Part shown: positions 35,525 through 42,378 of the stretch, one piece after another
How the letters are laid out: every line of letters begins with the position of its first letter
Numbering within the stretch: the first letter of the stretch is position 1
Origin: Paenibacillus pabuli
GTDB taxonomy: Bacteria > Bacillota > Bacilli > Paenibacillales > Paenibacillaceae
DNA length: 64,000 nucleotides
Direction: 5' to 3'
Assembly (NCBI RefSeq): GCF_039831995.1
Contig: NZ_JBDOIO010000004.1
Span: 248,001-312,000, forward strand
Program-made: the position numbers and the translations under genes
The notes under the pieces: generated by a model
The model's input: the letters and a program-made list of their open reading frames with translations, nothing else
What the model was told of the DNA's origin: nothing
Database searches by the model: none

Positions 35525-35668
35525 ATGGCTATGTTATCCGATGAGATGTTATTGGATTCCTACCATAAGGCGATTGAGCTAAATCTCGAGAGAGATTTCA
35601 TCGCGCTGCTATTGGCAGAAATCCATAAGCGCAAACTGGGTACCGACGTATCTGCCATTCTTCACTAG
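35525..35668 (+). CDS. sda: Sda, checkpoint inhibitor of sporulation kinases
   Basis: 47 residues. LSDEMLLDSYHKAIELNLERDF followed by a second helix IALLLAEIHKRKLG matches the helical hairpin of Bacillus Sda (LSDELL-SY-KA-E-NL-RDFI pattern). Sda binds the histidine kinase KinA and blocks phosphorelay signalling to Spo0A when replication is initiating or damaged. ATG 35525 is taken as start because AAAGGAAAGG lies upstream; the upstream in-frame ATG 35483 overlaps the promoter. DnaA boxes directly upstream match the known control of sda by DnaA. Confidence 0.9.
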   Translation: MAMLSDEMLLDSYHKAIELNLERDFIALLLAEIHKRKLGTDVSAILH

Positions 35669-35689
35669 AGATCCTCATTGCAGGCAATT

Positions 35690-35941
35690 CTACAGGTTTC
35701 CGGACATGTCCCATTGTGCTACAGACCAAAGGGTGCTTGTGTGGCAATGGTGACAGTACAACATATGAATGCAACCGTTTTCGTTTCCGTCTTCTTCTAA
35801 CATGGAAGTCTGTAACGAATAGGGGCTGTACGGTCCGGTGTAATCGTCCAATTTGCCGCATTCTGACAGTCCCTGAAGGCAGTGGGGACAAGCCTGCTCC
35901 GGTACAACCAGACCGTTACACAGCGGGCATATATAAGACAA
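35690..35941 (-). CDS. Small zinc-ribbon-like protein
   Basis: 83 residues, TTG start with AGGAGGG 7 nt upstream. Cysteine pairs CPLC (residues 5-8), CPHC (near 18) and CHHCH (near 63) suggest one or two zinc knuckles. Function unknown. The Shine-Dalgarno lies inside a hairpin (35943-35988). Confidence 0.65.
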   Translation of the reverse strand: MSYICPLCNGLVVPEQACPHCLQGLSECGKLDDYTGPYSPYSLQTSMLEEDGNENGCIHMLYCHHCHTSTLWSVAQWDMSGNL

Positions 35942-35990
35942 GGGTATCCCTCCTGATATTAAATGTTCAGGAGTAAGATACCCTTTTTTG
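35942..35990. terminator. Hairpin: plus-strand terminator and SD-enclosing stem on minus strand
   Basis: GGGTATC..CCTGA pairs with TCAGG..GATACCC, followed on the plus strand by TTTTTT (terminator for sda-side transcripts). On the minus strand the same stem contains the AGGAGGG of the zinc-ribbon gene and could hide it from ribosomes. Confidence 0.68.
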
Positions 35991-36015
35991 TGTCATTTAT
36001 GTGATTGGAACAAAA

Positions 36016-37017
36016 CTATCGTTTCATATTACTGCTGTGTCCTGGGGACAACTTCGCATCCGGATCGAAGTAAACCTTCGCATTGTTAACTGCGGTTGGT
36101 GCTTCGCCGAATCCAACAGCGATCAGCTTCAGTTTGCCTGGGTAAGTGGTGATATCCCCGGCAGCGAAGATGCCTGGAATGGACGTTTCCATACGTGAGT
36201 CAACGACGATGGAGTTGCTGTCAATTTCGATGCCCCACTCCGCAATCGGTCCAAGCGATGATACGAATCCAAAGTTGACGATAACGGCATCCACGTCAAT
36301 TTCTTGTGTTTCTTTGGTTTTGACGTGTGACAGCGTGACTTTGGTTATGGTCTCTTCCCCATGGAGCTCCGTGATTTCGGTAGGTGTAACCACGTTAACC
36401 TTGGAATTCATCAGGTTTTCCACACTGTGCTCATGAGCACGGAATTTGTCACGGCGATGAATCAGCGTTACCTGTTCTGCGATCGGTTCCAGCATAAGTG
36501 CCCAGTCTACAGCAGAGTCACCGCCACCACTGATCAGCACCTTTTTGCCCGCAAAGGCGTTCAGATCACTGATGAAGTAATGCAGGTTCGATTTCTCGAA
36601 CTTGGCTGCACCTTCAAGCTCCAGACGACGCGGTTCAAATGCGCCAACACCTGCAGTGATAATTACAGCTTTGGCATGATATTCGTTCACATCGGTTTTG
36701 ACGATGAAATGACGCTCGTCCAGTTTTTCAACGGATACTACTTTTTCTTCAAGACGGATATTCGGGTTAAAGTGGCTCATTTGCTCAATCAGGTTGTTTA
36801 CCAGTTCCTGAGCCGTTACTTTGGGAAACCCTGCAACGTCATAAATGTATTTTTCAGGATAAAGGGCAGCCAATTGTCCGCCAAGTTGTGGCATGCTTTC
36901 AACCAGAGTAACGGATGCCTGACGCATCCCTCCGTAAAATGCGGCGAACAGACCCGCAGGGCCTCCACCAATAATAAGCAAATCGGTCATATCATGACCG
37001 GCAGTTTGTGCAGTCAA
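36016..37017 (-). CDS. yumC: Ferredoxin/flavodoxin-NADP reductase, YumC type
   Basis: 333 residues, TTG start after AAAGGTG. Thioredoxin-reductase-like FNR: FAD motif [23 protein letters not shown] motif [15 protein letters not shown] near residue 163, and C-terminal [23 protein letters not shown]. It lacks the CxxC of thioredoxin reductase, as YumC does. Transfers electrons between NADPH and ferredoxin/flavodoxin. Divergent from the ndh gene across a 530-bp gap. Confidence 0.94.
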   Translation of the reverse strand: MTAQTAGHDMTDLLIIGGGPAGLFAAFYGGMRQASVTLVESMPQLGGQLAALYPEKYIYDVAGFPKVTAQELVNNLIEQMSHFNPNIRLEEKVVSVEKLDERHFIVKTDVNEYHAKAVIITAGVGAFEPRRLELEGAAKFEKSNLHYFISDLNAFAGKKVLISGGGDSAVDWALMLEPIAEQVTLIHRRDKFRAHEHSVENLMNSKVNVVTPTEITELHGEETITKVTLSHVKTKETQEIDVDAVIVNFGFVSSLGPIAEWGIEIDSNSIVVDSRMETSIPGIFAAGDITTYPGKLKLIAVGFGEAPTAVNNAKVYFDPDAKLSPGHSSNMKR

Positions 37018-37348
37018 GAATCAACAACACCTTTCTTATTTTAATAGGTAGTTAACAGAAATAATATAGCCGGACACATCATGTAGCCAGCGTTTGTTGC
37101 TGAACTGTCTTTCTCATTATAAACGGTGTAAACTGGGTTGCAAAGTTGGTAACTGGACTAACTTGGGAACAATTGATGAAGATCAGGTGAGAATAGGATG
37201 AAATTGGAAATGAAAGGTTATGAAAGATAACAAAAAAAACCTTGATATTTACCAGAAATACAGATATTCTTGACCTGTACTATGTGTTTTTTTGTCTAAA
37301 TAAAAGCCAATTTGTAAAACGAAGACAAGACCTGCATTTTGTTGATTC

Positions 37349-37366
37349 TTGTGTATAATTTCACAA
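37349..37366 (+). promoter_or_regulatory. Rex operator over ndh -10
   Basis: TTGTGTATAATTTCACAA matches the Rex consensus TTGTGAA-N4-TTCACAA at 13 of 14 fixed positions and contains a TATAAT (37354-37359). Rex senses NADH/NAD+ and represses ndh in B. subtilis. Leader to the ndh start is ~180 nt. The gap 37018-37548 contains no other gene. Confidence 0.82.
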
Positions 37367-37548
37367 CTTTAATTGGACATCGACATGCAAAATATTCAAA
37401 TAAATTCGTGAAGTTAACATTTGTCGTCATAATGGATAAGACCTCATCCATATTTTGTAGTAAGTACAGCTGAAGGTATGCTACCCGAATGATGATGCAA
37501 AACGTTGTAAAAGTAGATGATGTGATTGAAACCGGAAGGGGTTAAGAC

Positions 37549-38742
37549 ATGAGCAGCATTCCCAAAATCGTCATTCTCGGCGCGGGCTATGGCGGGATTT
37601 TAACAGCCCAGCGGCTGCAGAAGGAATTAAACTATAATGAAGCCGACGTCACATTGGTGAATCGGCATGATTATCACTATATTACAACACACCTACATAT
37701 GCCAGCAGCCGGCACGGATTCGATTGAGCATGCGAGGGTGCCGATTTCCAAGCTGATTGATGAATTTAAGATTGATTTGGTCAAGTCGTCGGTGAAGGAG
37801 ATTCGTCTGCAGGATCGCAAGGTCATTCTGGAAGATGGAACATTATCCTATGATTACCTGATCATTGGACTTGGCGGTGAACCGGAGACCTTTGGTATTC
37901 CGGGCATGCTGGATCATGCCATGACGATTCGCAGCATCAACTCGGTACGACTCATTCGTGAGCATATTGAGTATCAGTTTGCCATGTACAAAAACGATAA
38001 TAAACGTAACCGCATTCGGTTTGTCGTGGGTGGGGCAGGTTTTAGTGGAGTCGAGTTTGTGGCGGAGCTTGCTGACCGCATTCCGCAGCTGTGCAAGGAA
38101 TTCGACGTAAACCCGAAAAATGTGCATATCTACAACGTAGAGGCAGCACCTTCAGCCCTGCCTGGCTTCGATCCGGAGCTGGTAGAGCATGCAATGAATG
38201 TGCTCAAGAAAAAAGGCGTGACCTTCAAAATCGGCGTTCCGATCAAGCAATGCTTGCCGGATGGCGTCATCGTTGGTGAAGGGGAAAAAATTGATGCAGC
38301 TACGGTCGTATGGACCGGTGGAATTCGCGGTAACGCGCTGCTTGAACAGGCTGGCCTTGAAGTGATGCGCGGCCGGGTAAAAGTGGATGAATATCTACGA
38401 GCTCCGGGACATGAGCATGTCTATGTTATTGGCGACAATTCACTCGTATTTAATGGGGAAGGGCGTCCATATCCACCAACAGCCCAGATTGCCATGCAGC
38501 AAGGTGTGAACTGTGCCAAAAACGTTGTCGCTGCCATTCGCAAAAAACAGCCACAGCCTTTTGTGTTTACCAGCAAGGGAACGGTTGCTTCGCTTGGTAA
38601 AGGGGAAGCCATTGCCGTGGTTGGCGGCAAAAAATACAAGGGCTGGAAAGCAGCCCAGCTGAAGAAACTGGTGGATCTCCGGTATTTGTTCATTATCGGT
38701 GGAATTCCGCTCGTGCTGAAGAAGGGGCGGTTCTTTGGATGA
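37549..38742 (+). CDS. Type II NADH dehydrogenase (YumB/Ndh-like)
   Basis: 397 residues. FAD motif VILGAGYGGILTAQRL, second dinucleotide motif VVGGAGFSGVEFVAEL near residue 165, VVWTGGIRG and the C-terminal YVIGDNS flavin-contact segment. Single-subunit, non-pumping NADH:menaquinone oxidoreductase bound to the inner face of the membrane through a C-terminal helix. Rex-box control fits this role. ATGA overlap with the next small gene. Confidence 0.93.
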   Translation: MSSIPKIVILGAGYGGILTAQRLQKELNYNEADVTLVNRHDYHYITTHLHMPAAGTDSIEHARVPISKLIDEFKIDLVKSSVKEIRLQDRKVILEDGTLSYDYLIIGLGGEPETFGIPGMLDHAMTIRSINSVRLIREHIEYQFAMYKNDNKRNRIRFVVGGAGFSGVEFVAELADRIPQLCKEFDVNPKNVHIYNVEAAPSALPGFDPELVEHAMNVLKKKGVTFKIGVPIKQCLPDGVIVGEGEKIDAATVVWTGGIRGNALLEQAGLEVMRGRVKVDEYLRAPGHEHVYVIGDNSLVFNGEGRPYPPTAQIAMQQGVNCAKNVVAAIRKKQPQPFVFTSKGTVASLGKGEAIAVVGGKKYKGWKAAQLKKLVDLRYLFIIGGIPLVLKKGRFFG

Positions 38743-38996
38743 GACATTGCAGTGTTCAAGTCCGCGGCCTGCTTACGCGTGATGAGCTGGATCGTTATAA
38801 CGCCCTGATGCAGGTCGGCGGTTATCTGGAGGAGCAGAACCAGTATGACCTCGCTTATATTGTGCAAAAGGAAGTCGATATCCTCATCCTGCCTGCAATT
38901 GAACGGCTGAAGGAAAAGGGACGGGATCGTGACCGGGCCACGGCCGAGTTCCTGGAATCGCTCAAGGCAATGGAGGAAGAAGAGGACCGGGATTAA
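38739..38996 (+). CDS. Small acidic protein translationally coupled to ndh
   Basis: 85 residues, starts on the ATGA that ends ndh. Helical, highly charged, C-terminus EEEEDRD. Not recognised. The overlap suggests a partner or regulator of the dehydrogenase or simple operon packing. Confidence 0.72.
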   Translation: MRHCSVQVRGLLTRDELDRYNALMQVGGYLEEQNQYDLAYIVQKEVDILILPAIERLKEKGRDRDRATAEFLESLKAMEEEEDRD

Positions 38997-39034
38997 TTCG
39001 GGTTTTGAACATTTCTGGATAAAATGAATACCAT

Positions 39035-39085
39035 AAAAAAGCACCGGTGACTTTCCCCTTGGGAGTGTCATCGGTGCTTTGTGTT
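39035..39085. terminator. Bidirectional terminator between ndh operon and hemQ
   Basis: AAGCACCGGTGAC pairs with GTCATCGGTGCTT with a further TCCC/GGGA inner stem; minus strand followed by T6 (hemQ), plus strand by TGTGTTTT. Confidence 0.85.
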
Positions 39086-39089
39086 TTAC

Positions 39090-39836
39090 TTACAGTTTCA
39101 GCATGTCTTCCAGCGAACCTTCGCCCAGCAGGCTTCCCACATAGAACGAACCGAATTCGCCATAACGTGCGCTAACTTCATCAAACCGCATTTCGTAAAC
39201 CAGTTTTTTGAACTGGAGTGCATCGTCTGCAAACAGGGTAACGCCCCATTCCCAATCGTCGAAACCAACGGATCCGGTAATGATCTGTTTAACTTTACCC
39301 GCATAGCTGCGACCAATCATGCCGTGGCTGCGCATCATGCTGCGGCGTTCGTCCATGGACAGCATGTACCAGTTGTCGGCCAATTCGCGTTTTTTGTTCA
39401 TTGGGTAGAAGCAGATATACTGGCGCTGTGGCAAAATCGGCTTGAGACGTGCAACGATTTCCGGGTTTTGCATCGGATCTTCGCCTTCTTTGCCAAGATA
39501 GTTGCTCAGTTCCACAACGCTGACGTAGGAATACGATTTGGTGGTGTATTGTGCAAACATCGTTTTGTTGAACGCGTTCTCGACTGCCTTGAGATCCTCT
39601 AGTGTTTCACGCAGGTGCATCATGACAAGGTCAGCTTTTTGGCCGACTACGGTGTAGACCACAGTGCTTCCTTTTGAGGAATCCTCGACACCCTTCCATT
39701 CTTTCCAAAACTCCTGAAGCTCGTCCAGTGCTACGGCACGTTCCTCGTCATCGGCTGCTTTCCAAGCGGCCCAGTTAATCGAGCGGAAGTCATGCAGGGC
39801 ATACCAGCCCTCCAATGTTGATGCGGCTTCGTTCAT
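39090..39836 (-). CDS. hemQ: Coproheme decarboxylase HemQ (chlorite dismutase family)
   Basis: 248 residues. Two ferredoxin-like repeats, with [18 protein letters not shown] (proximal His and conserved Gly/Arg) and [12 protein letters not shown] as family marks. Catalyses the last step of the coproporphyrin-dependent heme pathway of Gram-positives, turning coproheme into heme b. Start has GAGGA upstream. Relevant to ctaA, which uses heme derived from this pathway. Confidence 0.94.
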   Translation of the reverse strand: MNEAASTLEGWYALHDFRSINWAAWKAADDEERAVALDELQEFWKEWKGVEDSSKGSTVVYTVVGQKADLVMMHLRETLEDLKAVENAFNKTMFAQYTTKSYSYVSVVELSNYLGKEGEDPMQNPEIVARLKPILPQRQYICFYPMNKKRELADNWYMLSMDERRSMMRSHGMIGRSYAGKVKQIITGSVGFDDWEWGVTLFADDALQFKKLVYEMRFDEVSARYGEFGSFYVGSLLGEGSLEDMLKL

Positions 39837-40089
39837 TGGTTCTGTTCCTCCTGCAGTTTATATTTCCAAATCCCATGAGGGACGGTTAAGAAAAACTATA
39901 TCGTTTACATTGTATCCCAACATCAACCACAAGGGCAAATGAAGAGAACATGAATATAGGAGGATTTATCCAGAAAGTTCGTTGCTTCGCCACATTTTTT
40001 GCGGTACACTAACTACTAGCCAGAGAAGAAAATACAGTAAGTTATGCAAAATAAGCCCTGAGTTCATAAGAAGAGGTGAATGTCACCCG

Positions 40090-40383
40090 ATGCAGTTTAT
40101 ACCGGTGCTGGTATTGATGGTGTTATTTTTCGTAATGATGTTTGGGATCGGTTTCATTCTGAACATGTTGATGAAGACCACCTGGTTTCCGTCTTACCTG
40201 TTCATCATTGTGATCCTGCCTGTCGTGGTGTATTCCTTGTGGGATCACACGGCTTCACTGATGTCCCATCTGGGCTCGTTCCAGATCGTGGATTATCTGA
40301 CCGGCGTGGCCGGGCTCGCAGGAGCCATCATCAGTGGTTGGACCATCCGCAAACTTCGACTGGGCGGGTATAAAATGTTTTAA
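40090..40383 (+). CDS. yuiB: YuiB-like membrane protein
   Basis: 97 residues, three membrane helices, N-terminus FIPVLVLMVLFFVMMFGIGF as in B. subtilis YuiB, whose gene lies in the yumC/yumB neighbourhood there too. ATG 40090 is chosen with AGAGGTGA upstream; an open frame extends back to 39982 without a site. Function unknown. Confidence 0.8.
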   Translation: MQFIPVLVLMVLFFVMMFGIGFILNMLMKTTWFPSYLFIIVILPVVVYSLWDHTASLMSHLGSFQIVDYLTGVAGLAGAIISGWTIRKLRLGGYKMF

Positions 40384-40433
40384 CAGGCCGGAGCTTCGTA
40401 TCATGGCCTGACTGCCACGGCTAATTGAACAAA

Positions 40434-40485
40434 GAGCCTTGCCTTTCTCGTAACCGCTTACGCGAGCAAAGGGAGGGCTTTTTGT
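40434..40485 (+). terminator. Terminator after yuiB
   Basis: AGCC..CCTTT..TCG pairs with CGA..AAAGGG..GGCT, then TTTTTG. The following 250 bp up to dnaB hold a DnaA box and the dnaB promoter. Confidence 0.72.
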
Positions 40486-40532
40486 CATTGTGATGAAAAA
40501 GAGCATAAGCGAACCGCTGAGCTGCATATACA

Positions 40533-40541
40533 TGTGGATAA
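40533..40541 (-). promoter_or_regulatory. Single perfect DnaA box upstream of dnaB
   Basis: TGTGGATAA, the exact complement of TTATCCACA, ~130 bp before the dnaB -35 box. Confidence 0.55.
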
Positions 40542-40671
40542 CATTTTCTAAATAGTTTCACTTGTTTTATAGGGCTGGAGCTTTTATAGTAATCTAGCAA
40601 CTCTGCGAAAACGTGAATGCTGTCGACCTAGGACGAAACGGAGCGAGAACAGGCCGTTTTTTTACCTGTTT

Positions 40672-40701
40672 TTGAACATTTGAAGATCAGGCATTTATGA
40701 T
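40672..40701 (+). promoter_or_regulatory. dnaB promoter
   Basis: TTGAAC (40672-40677), 18-bp spacer, TATGAT (40696-40701), 41 nt before the start codon. Confidence 0.62.
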
Positions 40702-40742
40702 AGAATAGATAAACACACTTTTGGGGAGAAGGAGATCAAGCC

Positions 40743-42278
40743 ATGCGCATGAAGAATTTGCTGCATTATACTGAACATCATCGCTACTGCGTATACAGGG
40801 AGTTTGGACTTAGTGCTCTGGACGACCGTATGCTTACCGGAGCATATCAGCCCATGGTAGGTGCTTTCGCGATTGGCTTGTATCGGCTGTTGTTTCAGCA
40901 TCTTCCCGGTGAACAGGTCGGTTACTCGCCCCTTGAACAGCAACGTAAACTGTTCATGACACTTGGACTCGAGCCAAGTGAGAAGGGCCGCAAGTATTTG
41001 GTGGAGCAGGCTTCCAAGCTGGAAGCGGTCGGATTGCTTCAGACGTCACGCCTTTACATTCCGGAAAATGATGATTACATCTACGAATATGAGCTGCAGC
41101 CACCGCTGTCTCCGGCTGAATTCTTCCGTACACAGCACTTGACACTGCTGCTTCGTGACAAGATCGGCAAGTTTGCTGTTCTCTCTCTTCGTTCCGGATT
41201 TTCGGCAGTGGAGAACGGGGACGCACCTTATCCAGCAGCGAGCAAAGAAAATATCTCGGTTCCTTTTTACGATATATTCGAACTGAATACGCATGTTATA
41301 GATTACGAGCTGGAGCAGGCGCTCTCGGAAGTATCCACATCCGCTCAGCGGAATGGGACAAGTGTCGCGGCGGAAGAGCTTACGTTGAATTATGCCGACA
41401 TTATTTTGCGTTTTCCGCGCGAGTCGGTGAACCGTCGTCATGTGGAAAAGCTCCGGTTTGATCACGAGCAGCTGGGCATTGTGAATTATGTGGTGAACAA
41501 GTTCAATCTCAGTGTGCAGGACGTGTGCCGTTTACTGGATGAGGATGATATCTTCAGCCCGCAAGGCCAGCTCATGTTGGACGATCTTCAGCACAAGGCA
41601 AGCTTGCAGTTCCGTCAGACGAAGAAGCGTCTGGAGCAGCAGACTGTACAGGCAGCTAAAGTGGTAGCGCTAAGGCAGCATCTGGAGGAGCCTGAGCAGC
41701 AGAATGATTCCGGGGAACCGCCAGTGGAACATGTGGTGCAGATGGAATACTATGTAGAGGTTCCGCCGCAGTTTGCAACCAAATGCGATATTCATCAATA
41801 CAACATGATGCTTCGCAATGAGCCATATACACGACTGTTACAGACCTTTTTCCCAGGTGCCGTGCCGGATAATCTGGTCGATATCTTTGAGAAAATTGAT
41901 CTGAGCTATAAGCTGCCTGGTGAAGTCATTAATGTTCTTATCCATTACTTGATGCAGCTCCTTGTGTCGGGCGGAGAACAGCGGATTAACCGCAACTTCG
42001 TTGAAGCGATTGCTTCCAATATGCTGCTCAAGCAGGTCAATTCATATGAGAAGGCAGTCCAATATATTCGTGACCAGGCCAAGGTAAAAGGCAAGCAGGC
42101 TGCTGGTGCAGCCGGAACCCGTACCCGTACATACGGCAAAGGAGCCAAAGCCAAGCCCGAAATCCCGATTGTGCAAGATGTTGCAGCTGAAAGCGATGGC
42201 GTATCCGAGGAAGAGTTCGAAGAGATGATGAGATTCGCCCAGCAGATGCAGGCGAGCAAGCAAAAAGGAACTTCCTAA
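40743..42278 (+). CDS. dnaB: Replication initiation/membrane attachment protein DnaB (helicase co-loader)
   Basis: 511 residues, slightly longer than B. subtilis DnaB (472). N-terminal winged-helix-like region starting at HHRYCVYREFGLS, and a DnaB_2/DnaD-type C-terminal domain around residues 355-435 (YTRLLQTFFPGAVPDNLVDI, LPGEVINVLIHYLM). With DnaD and DnaI it loads the replicative helicase at oriC and at restarting forks. In B. subtilis dnaI follows directly; here a terminator and the glycan island follow instead. AAGGAG precedes the ATG. Confidence 0.88.
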   Translation: MRMKNLLHYTEHHRYCVYREFGLSALDDRMLTGAYQPMVGAFAIGLYRLLFQHLPGEQVGYSPLEQQRKLFMTLGLEPSEKGRKYLVEQASKLEAVGLLQTSRLYIPENDDYIYEYELQPPLSPAEFFRTQHLTLLLRDKIGKFAVLSLRSGFSAVENGDAPYPAASKENISVPFYDIFELNTHVIDYELEQALSEVSTSAQRNGTSVAAEELTLNYADIILRFPRESVNRRHVEKLRFDHEQLGIVNYVVNKFNLSVQDVCRLLDEDDIFSPQGQLMLDDLQHKASLQFRQTKKRLEQQTVQAAKVVALRQHLEEPEQQNDSGEPPVEHVVQMEYYVEVPPQFATKCDIHQYNMMLRNEPYTRLLQTFFPGAVPDNLVDIFEKIDLSYKLPGEVINVLIHYLMQLLVSGGEQRINRNFVEAIASNMLLKQVNSYEKAVQYIRDQAKVKGKQAAGAAGTRTRTYGKGAKAKPEIPIVQDVAAESDGVSEEEFEEMMRFAQQMQASKQKGTS

Positions 42279-42299
42279 TAATATTATGGATTAAAAACA

Positions 42300-42338
42300 A
42301 AAGGCGAGTCTCCTTATTAAAAGGAGGCCCGCCTTTTT
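42300..42338. terminator. Bidirectional terminator between dnaB and GH85 gene
   Basis: AAAGGCG..CTCCTT pairs with AAGGAG..CGCCTTT; T tracts on both strands. Confidence 0.86.
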
Positions 42339-42378
42339 GCATGTAAGACGATCTGCATTGCAAATATGCTGAAATCGT

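Noticed and set aside
36361..37044. 227-codon open frame antisense to yumC
   Set aside because: Shadow of a clear FNR gene; Cys/Phe-rich composition without any motif.
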